From: Notospermus geniculatus
Taxonomy: Eukaryota; Nemertea; Pilidiophora; Heteronemertea; Lineidae
Assembly (NCBI GenBank): GCA_002633025.1
Contig: NMRB01002054.1
Coordinates: 20,584-84,583, forward strand
DNA length: 64,000 nt
Direction of reading: 5' to 3'
Of this stretch, positions 21,601 through 29,678 are shown piece after piece (within the stretch, counting starts at the first letter, position 1; every line of letters starts with the position of its first letter). A program made the position numbers and the translations under genes. Below the pieces are notes generated by a model. That model saw nothing but the letters and a program-made list of their open reading frames with translations. It searched no databases and was not told the DNA's origin.

Positions 21601-22753
21601 CCCCAAATTTTCAGTCGTTCAGAAGTTACAAAGCGGAAGGGAACTTTTGTGGATTTTACAAAGTGCCCCCTACAGGGCTGAAAAATCAATTAAACTTTAA
21701 AATCCTATGATATATTATGTACCCTTGCTAGCTGAGCCTACCATAAAACTCTGATGAAATTCCGTTAAGTATTAAAGGCAAAATCACAGTTTTTGTGTTT
21801 CAGCTTTTGCCCCCTGGTGGCAAAGTGGATAATCAGATTTGGCCGATTCTTTCATGTGACACACCTTTGGCCCATGGTACTTCCCCCACCAAATATCAAC
21901 CCAAAATTTTCAGTCGTTCAGAAGTTACAGAGAGGAAGGGAACTTATGTGGTTTTTGCAAAGCGCCCCCTACAGGGCTGAAAAATGAATTAAATTGAAAA
22001 CCCGCAGAGTATATTATGTACCCTTGCTAGATGAGCCTACCATAAAAATTTTGTGAAATTCCGTTGAGTATTAAAGGCGTAATCGCAGTTTTTGTGTTTT
22101 GGCCTTTGGCCCCCTGGTGGCAAAGTGGAGAATCGGATTTGGCCGATTCTTTCACGCGACACACCTTTGGCCCGTGATACATCCCTCCACCAAATATGAA
22201 TCCAAAATCTTCAGTCGTTCTTAAGTTATAGAGCGGAAGGGACTAGTAGCGGCGAGCGGCGAGCGGCGAGCGGCATAGGCGCACGGACGGCCGGTATTTT
22301 CAAGTCCCCCTCCGAGGGCTCCGGGGGACAACAACACAAAAGATATTCTCCTGGAACTTCTTCACTGTTTGAGTCTCAAGTTTTGAACCCTGCTCAAACA
22401 CGTCAAACGTAAGAAATATTGAACTAAACGAAGAGGCTGCAATACTTACCAAACGTATAAGACGTCCCGATGGGACGTCGGGTGTTGACCTCACACTGAC
22501 ATATGGTGTTCCGCTCTATCTTCCATGATGTTGTGACTTCTCTGGAAAAAGTTCAAGAGTTCTAACAACAGTCACAGCAGAACCGACCCCCTTCGTGGAC
22601 AGCTCTACCAAAAGGATATCTCAATTTAGGATGCCAGAGTCCATGACCCAACTTTACCAAATTTTTATTCAATTTTACCTCTAGGTTATCCACTCACCTT
22701 TTTGCTTTTAACAGGGGTCGAACCCTGACTGCAACCTTGATGTTATCAGACAT
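6385..22753 (-). CDS. CENPE: Centromere-associated kinesin CENP-E (kinesin-7), complete multi-exon gene
   Basis: CENP-E is a plus-end-directed kinesin of the outer kinetochore needed for chromosome congression. About 21 exons are read here, encoding roughly 2,300 residues (human CENP-E is 2,701). Motor residues 1-366 carry [22 protein letters not shown] at 86-93, [18 protein letters not shown] at 199-206, DLAGSE at 236-241 and [10 protein letters not shown] near 286. The neck has [17 protein letters not shown], matching human CENP-E MKNTPYVNEVSTDEALL. The linker has EEKIRQL...KRRQTWC, matching human EKIENL...KRRVTWC. A coiled coil of about 1,700 residues follows. Exon phases agree throughout except at three places: exon 6/7 (two extra bases), exon 12/13 (donor unclear) and within exon 16 near 13700. 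Start ATG 22753, stop TGA 6387-6385. The CENP-E call is strong; the exact mRNA is not settled. Confidence 0.9.
6669..6869. mobile_element. Foldback element, GGCGGTCTAG family, CENPE last intron
   Basis: Ends TGTGGCGGTCTAGTAAAACC and GGTTTTCCTAGACCGCC are inverted repeats; relative of 37735-37943. Confidence 0.65.
7236..7460 (-). CDS. CENPE: CENPE exon 20
   Basis: 225 nt, phase 1 to 1, acceptor CTTGTAG|GT, donor ACAG|GTGAGA. It encodes [20 protein letters not shown] then [20 protein letters not shown], a further coil. Confidence 0.78.
7976..8096 (-). CDS. CENPE: CENPE exon 19, paralogous to start of exon 18
   Basis: 121 nt, phase 0 to 1. It encodes [20 protein letters not shown] and [20 protein letters not shown]. 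This matches the register of exon 18 ([34 protein letters not shown]), suggesting an old exon duplication. The donor G|GTACTT is weaker than the others. Confidence 0.75.
8337..8639 (-). CDS. CENPE: CENPE exon 18, with 11-residue repeats
   Basis: 303 nt, phase 0 to 0. It starts [18 protein letters not shown] and contains three [11 protein letters not shown]-type 11-residue repeats (33-bp units, about 8370-8472). It ends SFYSQK with donor AAG|GTAAGA. Confidence 0.78.
8370..8472 (-). repeat. 33-bp coding tandem repeat in CENPE exon 18
   Basis: Three near-identical units encode [11 protein letters not shown]-type hendecads. Confidence 0.85.
8838..8911 (-). CDS. CENPE: CENPE exon 17
   Basis: 74 nt, phase 1 to 0, acceptor CCTTTCAG|TG, donor CAG|GTTGGT. 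It encodes [20 protein letters not shown] and VNSKQ. Phase matches both neighbours. Confidence 0.72.
9629..13768 (-). CDS. CENPE: CENPE exon 16 (giant coiled-coil exon)
   Basis: About 4.1 kb that encodes about 1,370 residues of almost unbroken coiled coil. It begins [10 protein letters not shown] (acceptor TTTCAG|GAA at 13768) and continues from 13706 in another frame ([20 protein letters not shown]). One base missing or two extra near 13700-13740, or a 47-bp intron 13746-13700, would explain the change. Internal repeats are segments of about 40-45 residues with [20 protein letters not shown], four 11-residue [11 protein letters not shown] units (about 11766-11905), and six near-identical 32-residue units with [20 protein letters not shown] (9720-10290). 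The exon ends ...KPTES with donor GG|GTAAGA. The coil acts as the long flexible tether of CENP-E. Confidence 0.85.
9720..10290 (-). repeat. 96-bp coding tandem repeat, about six copies, in CENPE exon 16
   Basis: CTGGTGTAACCTATCGACC recurs every 96 bp (for example 9816, 9912, 10008). The unit encodes 32 residues with almost no base differences between copies. Confidence 0.93.
11766..11905 (-). repeat. 33-bp coding tandem repeat, four copies, in CENPE exon 16
   Basis: Units encode [11 protein letters not shown] (one reads [11 protein letters not shown]), an 11-residue period. Confidence 0.88.
13812..13950. mobile_element. Foldback element in CENPE intron 15
   Basis: Arms GGGCCGTATTCAAAAAGGGT and ACCCTTTTTGAATATGGCCC. 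Confidence 0.72.
14232..14410 (-). CDS. CENPE: CENPE exon 15
   Basis: Acceptor GGCGTCAG|TG, donor TTGCAG|GTAGGT. It encodes [40 protein letters not shown] and on to SLTAELQ. It leaves in phase 0, compatible with exon 16. Confidence 0.6.
14510..14562 (-). CDS. CENPE: CENPE exon 14, tentative
   Basis: 53 nt between AATTTCAG|CTT and ACT|GTAAGT. It encodes [17 protein letters not shown], which resembles human CENP-E ELNSLRADYDNLVLDYEQL. It leaves in phase 2. It joins exon 15 in frame only if exon 15 uses an acceptor seven bases inside the stronger one (GAAGAG|TATAATC). Confidence 0.5.
14894..15048 (-). CDS. CENPE: CENPE exon 13A (duplicated linker exon)
   Basis: 155 nt, phase 1 to 0, same splice sites as 13B. 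It differs in about five residues ([23 protein letters not shown]). It joins exon 14 in phase 0 (VYKK|LAELERL). Confidence 0.72.
15176..15304 (-). mobile_element. tRNA-derived SINE, family 1
   Basis: Minus strand starts with an A-box-like AGTGGTGTAGTGGCTC and ends with CTCACCCCACCCAGGTG. The duplicate is at 16570-16692; relatives are at 20984-21133 and 24965-25113. Confidence 0.6.
15766..15990. mobile_element. Foldback element private to the 13B copy
   Basis: Arms around GATGGCGCTGCAACCGTATC and GATACGGTCGCAGCGACATC. The homologous position in the 13A copy has no insertion. Confidence 0.6.
16185..16339 (-). CDS. CENPE: CENPE exon 13B (duplicated linker exon)
   Basis: 155 nt, phase 1 to 0. 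Acceptor TTTCTTTCAG|AG, donor AAG|GTAAAT. It encodes [40 protein letters not shown] and [11 protein letters not shown]. It is nearly the same as exon 13A 1.3 kb downstream, with intact splice sites in both. Including both would shift the frame. Confidence 0.72.
16783..16964 (-). CDS. CENPE: CENPE exon 12 (basic linker), 3' boundary uncertain
   Basis: Acceptor CTTCTCAG|AAA. It encodes [11 protein letters not shown], then a proline/serine stretch, then [26 protein letters not shown] equals human KRRVTWC. In frame it reaches TAG shortly after CATATGTGTCAG. Candidate donors are GTGTCA (phase 2), GTCAGT (phase 1, makes TAG with exon 13) and GTATCC after RKK (phase 1, joins exon 13 in frame). None is convincing, so the end is approximate. 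Confidence 0.6.
17043..17286. mobile_element. Foldback element, TAGACGATTCTC family (copy 1)
   Basis: Ends TAGACGATTCTCGAATTC and a degenerate inverted end TTTGTCTA; internal CACTTCCGCCGAAAT and GCGGAAGTGCACAGATC face each other. Four more copies lie in this window. Confidence 0.75.
17359..17532 (-). CDS. CENPE: CENPE exon 11 (neck coil)
   Basis: 174 nt, phase 0 to 0. It encodes a charged helix ([39 protein letters not shown]). It aligns with human CENP-E NEKIENLTRMLVTSSS. Confidence 0.85.
18121..18240 (-). CDS. CENPE: CENPE exon 10 (alpha6 and neck linker)
   Basis: 120 nt, phase 0 to 0. It encodes [20 protein letters not shown] and [20 protein letters not shown]. The NKPVVNE neck linker and DEALL segment are CENP-E-like, followed by the start of the neck coiled coil. 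Confidence 0.92.
18353..18494 (-). CDS. CENPE: CENPE exon 9
   Basis: 142 nt, phase 2 to 0. It encodes [40 protein letters not shown] and TLK: the alpha5 microtubule-binding region and beta8 of the kinesin fold. Confidence 0.92.
18628..18898 (+). mobile_element. tRNA-derived SINE, family 2, CENPE intron 8
   Basis: A-box-like TAGCCTAGTAGTGG, B box GGTTCGAATTCC, then the family body ending GGCTTCAGCCCTGATGGAAA. Confidence 0.78.
18967..19106 (-). CDS. CENPE: CENPE exon 8 (switch II)
   Basis: 140 nt, phase 0 to 2. It encodes [20 protein letters not shown] and [26 protein letters not shown] is switch [12 protein letters not shown] corresponds to the KEGCNINRSL relay-helix block of human CENP-E. 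Confidence 0.92.
19304..19366 (-). CDS. CENPE: CENPE exon 7
   Basis: 63 nt, phase 0 to 0, acceptor TTTTCCAG|GTG, donor CTG|GTAAGT. It encodes [20 protein letters not shown] and L, loop 8 through beta7 (human ILESREKGEPSN...VKVSHL). Confidence 0.88.
19481..19635 (-). CDS. CENPE: CENPE exon 6 (switch I), two extra bases at 3' end
   Basis: Acceptor TTTTCCAG|TTG. It encodes [37 protein letters not shown] and [13 protein letters not shown] is the switch I motif. The exon reads ...AAG ATA TA|GTAAGT (155 nt). Exon 7 starts in phase 0 (VLESRE), so 153 nt are needed. As written, the join creates an in-frame TAG. Human CENP-E is continuous here (HTIFRMILESRE). Confidence 0.85.
19863..20112. mobile_element. 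hAT-like foldback element in CENPE intron 5, absent from second copy
   Basis: Ends CAGGGTTTCCGCC and GGCGGAAACACTG (12 of 13 inverted), with A/T homopolymers inside. The second copy reads straight through (CAATGCCAACATCGCC near 23777). Confidence 0.7.
20301..20426 (-). CDS. CENPE: CENPE exon 5
   Basis: 126 nt, 42 codons, phase 0 to 0. It encodes [20 protein letters not shown] and then [16 protein letters not shown], the alpha2-beta4 region (human: [21 protein letters not shown]). Confidence 0.9.
20754..20869 (-). CDS. CENPE: CENPE exon 4 (nucleotide-binding P-loop)
   Basis: 116 nt, phase 1 to 0. It encodes [19 protein letters not shown] and then [24 protein letters not shown] is the Walker A loop; by exon addition it falls at residues 86-93, the same place as in human CENP-E. 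Confidence 0.92.
20984..21133 (-). mobile_element. tRNA-derived SINE, family 1
   Basis: Minus strand: A box TGGTCTAGTGGTTAGC, B-box-like GGGTTCAATTCCC, 3' end CACCCCACCCAGGTGTAAAA. It is shared with the second motor copy (24965-25113). Confidence 0.78.
21262..21351 (-). CDS. CENPE: CENPE exon 3
   Basis: 90 nt, phase 1 to 1. It encodes [14 protein letters not shown] and [11 protein letters not shown], matching FDRVFHGNETTKNVYEE and IIDSAIQGYNG of human CENP-E. The intron before it holds a roughly 0.94-kb repeat insertion (21395-22329). Confidence 0.87.
21395..22329. mobile_element. Repeat element of about 0.94 kb with internal triplication, CENPE intron 2
   Basis: Three internal tandem units of about 303 bp each contain GGCCCCCTGGTGGCAAAGTGG. 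The element starts GCATTGAACGTCCCCCGTCG and ends AGGGCTCCGGGGGAC. AACA flanks both ends. The second motor copy has the empty site (CATCAAACAACACAAAAG near 25312). A sister copy is at 36336-37285. Confidence 0.8.
22450..22541 (-). CDS. CENPE: CENPE exon 2
   Basis: 92 nt, phase 2 in and 1 out. It encodes [17 protein letters not shown] and on to TSYTF, which occupies the place of human CENP-E VYWKTDNNVIYQ...FNF. Confidence 0.85.
22698..22753 (-). CDS. CENPE: CENPE exon 1 (motor start)
   Basis: ATG then 18 codons plus two bases, donor AG|GTGAGT. It encodes [18 protein letters not shown], the first kinesin beta strand with the VRVRP signature. Confidence 0.88.
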
Positions 22754-22890
22754 TCTGGAGGCTCAACTAAGCCTAGGGCTTAGGCCTAACACACCTGAGG
22801 ATCAGGATCAGAAGCAATTTCGTTGAATGCTTCAGATATTAGTATTCAATCATGTCAATCTATAGCGTACACGAACCTGAAAATAATAAA

Positions 22891-22898
22891 TTTGGCGG
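22891..22898 (+). promoter_or_regulatory. E2F-like motif upstream of CENPE
   Basis: TTTGGCGG lies about 140 bp upstream of the CENPE ATG. The equivalent place in the duplicated copy (about 25872-25879) reads TTTTGCGG. CENP-E is a cell-cycle gene in other animals, so an E2F-type site is plausible, but the motif is short. Confidence 0.25.
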
Positions 22899-24767
22899 AT
22901 GTATTGTATTGAGTTAGGACTGCAGACAGGGTCGTCCTACTAACTACACAGGCCTAAATTATGCCGTCCAGTTAGGCCTGGGCCTACTCTCCATTCCACT
23001 TTCGTATGGCGCGAGGTTTATGAACGATAGCTCCACAACAGCTGGGTCAAATTTGACATACCATACATCAATCGATTTGTCTTTCTTGCCAGTATCTTAT
23101 AATTCAAGTTTCATTGCGATATTCCCACTACTTCTCGATATTTTCACTCGTGTACATTTGCACGGGAGTTTGTGTACAAAGTGTAGTTCATCGACTTGCC
23201 TGCTAGGAGCACTGGGTATTATGTGGTCGCGTCCATTTTTTGTAGGGGTGGACAGCCACCACACCACTGCTGCGATCACCAGCACAGCAGCAGGCAGTGG
23301 CGCGGCGCGGCTGAACTTGAGAATCCCTGGTCGGAAGTGACTACCGGACCGGTAGCCGATGACACACAATTATAATGGAAATCCTATTAGGGCCTAGTAT
23401 TGTACAATTTTATTGAATATGGAATGTGACCGTGAACTGTCTCGGTTAGCGAGGGTCTCCCCGGTGTGCCGCCGTTTGTTCCCAAGATTCAACAGCTGCA
23501 AAACCTGTTCTCGGTCTCGGGTCACTTCCTCCTTGAGTCCATCGATGTAAACAAAACTCAACTGGAAAATGGGAGAGAGATTGAGAAAATTAAGATTTGC
23601 CCAGATAGACAATTTCTTCCACATCCCTTGTTTAAGCCAGCAGCATACCGGGCGATATCGCAAGCAATCTGATCGCCAGCAAGCAAAATCGGCTGCTGAC
23701 AACAGGTGTGTTGCTGGACAGCGATGTGCGGATTCCTCTTGCAAGCGATGTTCACCTTTTGTCAAACAATATCAATGCCAACATCGCCCTGTCTGCAGTG
23801 GCTGGCAAGAAGGTCAGTGGTGAGTTGATCGCTTGCAACACCACCTGGTTCGCCGCTTCTTAAGGACATAACCAGGGGATGACAGCTCTGGGGCCAGAAA
23901 TGCAATTGATTTGAATCGATTTCCTGAAAGTTATGATCCCTGTCCTGTGATAATAGCCCAGACTTACAGCGTTCTCATCTGTCCGTTCACGGATCTTCAA
24001 TGTCTTCTCCGTCGTGTCAAGCAGATCGCTGAATTTCTCATTGTACAGTTCAATATACGATACTCTGATGAGGAATTCCATGTTGTCCATTTGCTGAAAA
24101 GACACGAACAAACATTTTAACGCTTTAGGCCCTATAACGGCCACCTCGAAAATCCCACGACGGCCACCGTCGTCCTATATTTTCAGCCATAAAATGATAA
24201 CTCAGACATTGCATAGGCCGCCACTGGCCGGTCTGGGATTTCATGCGTATATTTCCGACATGCCCGACACGCAGTTTTTCAAATATACCAATGAAGAAAA
24301 CACAGTTAAAAGGGAGAATGGTTCGAGAAAAATCCCAAACTGATCCACTATGAAATTCAAGGCATCTTCAAGGCCACTGAGATAAAAACTGTGGTTTTCA
24401 AGGCTATTCAAGGCCTTGAAGCTGAAAAAATTAAATCCAATGTTTTTCAAGGACCCACGGGAAACATGAAACAGACTAAGGGTACCATTAACAGAACTCT
24501 CCCCCAAATGCACATAGAACGATGGGAGGAACTTCCTGACAATCCTTCCATAATTTCAATCCGAAGAACTTGATTTGACACAATCAACTTACATCTATTG
24601 CATTAAAGATGTGCTCGACACAGAGTGGAATCAATCCTGGTTGTTCAGGGGTTCCAGATATCGTGAACGTTTTCCCAGACGCTGTTTGCCCATAGGCGAA
24701 TATAGTACCTGGAATAGAAATCGGAGAGTCAGGACACGTTCTCTCAAATCTTGGATCAAGGACCATG

Positions 24768-24901
24768 TGGCTCAAGTATGGTATAGCGGGCCAAGTCGTG
24801 GGAAGTGCACTGAGCGTGTACATGTGTGTACACGGAATAAGCGGCAATGTATGGAGATGTGTCACTTCCCATGGCTTGGCCCGCTATACCATACTTGACC
24901 C
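24768..24901. mobile_element. hAT-like MITE with 8-bp target duplication, second motor copy only
   Basis: 134 bp; arms CAAGTATGGTATAGCGGGCC and GGCCCGCTATACCATACTTG are exact. It is flanked by GGACCATG at 24760-24767 and 24902-24909. The main copy has a single GGACCATG at the same place (about 20921). Confidence 0.88.
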
Positions 24902-24964
24902 GGACCATGTTCAAGACTTGGGGACTGTTTCATAATATGACATTAAGCCAATGGTACCTTTTTA

Positions 24965-25113
24965 CACCTGGGTGGGGTGAAGCGAGTGAGACAAAGTGAT
25001 TTGCTCAAGGTCACAAGCAAGCATGGTTTTTCTTGGTCAGGACTGGGAATATTGAACCCAGGACCCTCTGATCAGGAGTTCATCTCGCTAACCACTAGAC
25101 CACGCCGCTCCCC
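24965..25113 (-). mobile_element. tRNA-derived SINE, family 1 (second motor copy)
   Basis: Allelic or duplicated counterpart of 20984-21133, at the same position relative to exons 3 and 4. Confidence 0.75.
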
Positions 25114-26392
25114 GAAATGAGCGAATTCATGTTATAATATGTTGTCTCCCAATATTTACGGACCACCGAACTGCCTGGACTTACCATTGATGCCATTGAC
25201 AAAACTGTCTACGATTGGCTGAGCAGTCGAGGTGAACAAATCAAATGTGGTACACTTTTGGTCATATATTTCATCTGCAAAGAAATGGGGAGAATTGAAA
25301 TTATATTCTCCCATCAAACAACACAAAAGATATTCTCCTGGAACTTCTACACTGTTTTGAGTCTAAAAGTTTTGAACCCTGCTCAAACATGTCAAACATT
25401 TCATAAGATGTAAACGAAAAGAGGCTGCAATACTTACCAAACGTATAAGAAGTCCCGATGGGACGTCGGGTGTTGACCTCACACTGACATATGGTGTTCC
25501 TCTCGATCTTCCATGATGTTGTGACTTCTCTGGAAAAAGGTTCAAGAGTTCCAACAACAGTCACACCAGAACCTCCCCCTTCGTGGACAGCTCTACCAAA
25601 AGGATATCTCAATTTAGGACCCCAAAGTCCATGACCCAACTTTCTATTCAATTTTACCTCTAGGTTATCCACTCACCTTTTTGCTTTTAACAGGGGTCGA
25701 ACCCTGACTGCAACCTTGATGTTATCAGACATTCTGGAGGCTCAACTAAGCCTAGGGCTTAGGCCTAACAGCACACCTGAGGATCAGGATCAGAAACAAT
25801 TTCGTTGGATGCTGCAGATATTAGTATTCAATCATGTCAATCTATAGCGTACAGGAACCTGAAAATAATAAATTTTGCGGATGTATTGTATTGAGTTAGG
25901 ACTGCAGACAAGGTCCTAAATCATGCCGTCCAGTTAGGCCTACATGTAGGCCTACTTCCATTCCACTTTCGAATGTGTGTGTGAGGTTTATGAACGATAG
26001 CTCCGTAAGGGGGCGTAACGGCTGGGTCAAATTTGACATACCATACATCAATCGATTTGTCTTTCTTGCAGGTATCTTATAATTCAAGTTTCATCGTGAT
26101 ATTCCCACTACTTCTCGATATTTTCACTCGTGTACATTTGCACGGGAGTTTGTGTACAAAGTGTAGTTCATCGACTTGCCTGCTAGGAGCACTGGGTATT
26201 ATTATGTGGTCGCGTCCATTTTTTGTAGGGGTGGACAGCCACCACTGCTGCGATCACCAGCACAGCAGCAGGCAGTGGCGCGGCGCGGCTGAACTTTAGA
26301 ATCCCTGGTCGGAAGTGACTACCGGACCGGTAGCCGATGACACACAATTATAATGGAAATCCTATTAGGGCCTAGTATTGTACAATTTTAAC

Positions 26393-26522
26393 NNNNNNNN
26401 NNNNNNNNNNNNNNNNNNNNNNNNNNNNNNNNNNNNNNNNNNNNNNNNNNNNNNNNNNNNNNNNNNNNNNNNNNNNNNNNNNNNNNNNNNNNNNNNNNNN
26501 NNNNNNNNNNNNNNNNNNNNNN
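26393..26522. other. Assembly gap (130 N)
   Basis: A run of N immediately follows the duplicated CENPE upstream sequence and immediately precedes a foldback element at 26523. Confidence 0.99.
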
Positions 26523-27031
26523 CAGTGAGGACTCAAGCTCCCGAAATGGAGAAATTCCCCACTTCTGGAGAATTCTCCTCATCGGGAGAAATTTTTTTAC
26601 CCCAAAGCAGAGAAATTCCCCCAATCAGGAGAACAATTTTCTTTAGAACCATTTGCGCAGGTATCTGCCCATTTGCGCATGCGCACAATTTGCTAAACCG
26701 GAAGTGGGGGAAGCAAGGCACATTTTGCAAAAAACCCGATGAAAATCCATGTAAATTTCATTTTTGGTCGGCAATTTTCACTTTATGGCACCAAAGATTG
26801 TTGTTTCTGGTGTAATCTGCGGTCTGAGCCGAAGGATGGCATGGTTTTCATGACGATTGCTGTCGATTCTATGCCCCTCATTTCTTCTATGACAAACTGT
26901 CATGACGGTAAAGCGTCTGCAAAATAGCGGTCACGTGACCACGGGACTGGAAAATTTTCTCCCGATTGGGAGAATTCTCCGAATGTGGTGAATTTTCTAT
27001 TTCTCCCGATCGGGAGCTTGAGTCCTCACTG
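26523..27031. mobile_element. Foldback element of 509 bp at gap edge
   Basis: Ends CAGTGAGGACTCAAGCTCCC and GGGAGCTTGAGTCCTCACTG are perfect inverted repeats. CAGTGAGG is a hAT-like terminus. The assembly gap stops exactly at its first base. Confidence 0.8.
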
Positions 27032-29630
27032 CTTACTTCCTTGCCTGCCCTACCCCTATAGCCTATAGGCCTATTTCTCATCCAAACCAGCTGAAACTTG
27101 TAAACATGCAATGCATAGGCCCTCGCTCTGCCTATAGTATAGGGGCCTGCCTAGGGGGCCCGACATGGCCTTGTCATTTGGGCTAATATAGGCCTAATGG
27201 TAATGCATTGATTGGCCATGCATTAGCCTACTATAGATCCATAGCGTCAATTGGGCCAAATGGAAAGAAATCATACTTTTAACATGATTTTTGTGAAACA
27301 AAATGTTTTCTTTTTGTTCTTGAGGCCCAATATCATGAACATGTGCGCATACTGTCAAAACGGCATGAATGACGTCGTCGTGGAGTGGAAGTCACATGGC
27401 GCACAGTGTTGTGACGCTGTCACGTCATCCTGCTGGAGGACCATGAGTGGGCTTGAAATTGACGAAATTTTGACATGAAAATCATTAAGGGCTAGGCCCA
27501 CTCACCAAATTTTCCAAGCCCACTTTTCTGAAATGTCAAATATCTTTAAAACACTACAGTCTTTTTACTTTGCATCTACACCTGAATTATCAGACGGACA
27601 GTGCAACAACAAAAACGACAAATTAGTTTGTGGCCGATCCACTCATTAGCTGAAACAAAGGGTACAGCTTTCGGTACATAATGCCGCCTTATTACAAAGA
27701 ATCAAGAGACTATCTTCTGTATACCAGTAACTTTGGTTTGTATCTACACGTTAATGAAGTCAGAATTCAAAAATTCGTTTTCATTGTTGAGAAAATCTCA
27801 TTTTTGTGAAAATTTTCTCAAGCTATGCCCTTTATTGGAGGTTTGACCATTCCAGACATGAGCAATAACAACAATTGACTGAGTATGGTAACTCAATGGG
27901 CTTGTATTGTGGAACCAAGCAGTCCTGGAATTCTATTCAAATGTCAGGTATGCCAGGGANTCTGATGTGCAGCTTTGGTAGTATACCGCTTGTCACTATT
28001 TGATTCTCGGAGATTGAAAATGTGATGCACGTTACATTTATGTAAACAAGGTTCCAAATGACGCTATGGATCTATAATGTACACACACATGCACAGCAGG
28101 TGCGTAGACGACGAGGTCGAGGACGAGCGAGCGGCGATCGTCGAACAAAAATCACCGCGATCAACAAATTTCCCTGGGTAGGATGATGAAAGTTGCATTC
28201 CTTGCATTCAGATTTTACAATACTCACAAGAATCTCTCAAATAATTAAAGGAAGAACTCAGGAAAATCGTGTTTTTTTGTAATTTCTTGCAGTTTGGTGA
28301 TTTAAATTGCGCCGCCGTTCTCCGAGCAAAAGTGCAGTGATTGTCGGCCGTAACTGTCCAATCAAACCCGTCGATAGGGAACTGCCACGGCTGCTCGTTT
28401 TTTGTCGGCTGCTGTGATTGGTCGATTGATTTCTTGACCCCTAGCGGCAGCTTTCGAAACTAAAATGGTATTATACAGGGTGTCACATAAATAACAGACC
28501 AACGACTACAGGGCGTAACAGAAAAAAACCTTCGTTGAAATAATATCAGTAGATTTAGGCAAATGTATCCCATGTTTTTTGGAGGAAGCTCTCTATACTC
28601 AAGTCACGTGTGACTGGGAGAGAGGAGGGCGGGCAGCGAACAGTGAAACAGGCGCCCTCCAGCTCCTCGGCCTCGAGATCGGGCCAGTCGCAGTCGGGGG
28701 GCGGGGGAGGGGTCATGAGGTACATCTTGGCTCTGATTTGTCATTCACCAAATAATATAATGTGACCTAACATGTCCCCACTGAGCCGACAACATTACAT
28801 TCCGAGCCGTGTAGGCCTACCGGTACCGGTACCGGGTAGGCTAGGCCTACCTCAAAACACATTCATCCTCAAGAAAGGGCCTTAGCTTAGGCATGGTACG
28901 GTATGCGGCAACTGTCCATTCCATAGGGGTTGCAAGAAAACATCACCGACTCTGCACTGACATGACTGAACGGCATAATGGGCACTGTCAATTTGGCTAC
29001 AAAGAATGATACCAGGCCTAGGCCTACTTTGCGGATCTGAGCAATGCATGGATTTTCCACTTGATTTCTCAGGTTGCTTGAAATCAATACCGGTAACAGT
29101 ACTGGTGCCATGCCATGTTCCATAACTTCCAGAGTAAAAGACTAACACACAAAGCCAATATTTCAGCAAGTAACTTTAATTCATCTGAGGACCAAATCTG
29201 CATCATTACAAAAGTGTTTATTTACAGGTGTCATTTAACTCGAAGACAGCATAAAACATCTTTGCAAGTAAAGTACCGGTAACTACACAAAGATCCCCCC
29301 CAAGAATCTCTCAGCTCACCAATGTCAACTATGCATTTAGAACCCCCTACCCCCACCCCCACCCAAAACAAAGTGTTTGAAGCGCATTCATTCTTCATCT
29401 TCACTGAGCAAAGGTGAAATTATACAGCCTAACTCATGATCGGTACGGTACGGTACCGTACCGTACCGGGTATGGGTTTATTATGACAAACTCTGGCTGT
29501 TGACTAGGGTGTTTTGTGAAATATCGTGAAAGTGTGTTCGACTGCATTACAGTGTACTCTTGTCAGGCGTGCCAATTCCCATCTGGAAATCAAACTTACA
29601 GAGGAGCTGCTGAACAACGGAGGCTGTGAC

Positions 29631-29678
29631 CTTGGAGGAATTATATTTATATTTATATTGTCAATATAATTCCTCCAC
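29631..29678. repeat. Small palindrome CTTGGAGGAATTATA
   Basis: GGAGGAATTATATT faces AATATAATTCCTCC. A second member is at 35972-36008. Confidence 0.6.

Larger units (their letters stand above)
23413..25732 (-). pseudogene. CENPE: Second, truncated copy of CENPE motor exons 1-6
   Basis: Exons repeat those of the main gene with identical lengths and phases: 25732-25677, 25529-25438, 25274-25185, 24708-24593, 24093-23968, and 23561 to 23413. Only a few residues differ (TTFDLF for TTLDLF, GTPEQ for GSPEQ, QMDN for HMDN). Homology stops inside exon 6 at CATATTCAA. The frame then runs into the upstream sequence of the main copy and reaches TAG after NKIVQY. Exons 7-21 are missing, so it could only encode an incomplete motor of about 215 residues without switch II. 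It is most likely the other haplotype assembled in tandem, ending at the gap 26393-26522. A real tandem duplication cannot be excluded. Confidence 0.8.
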
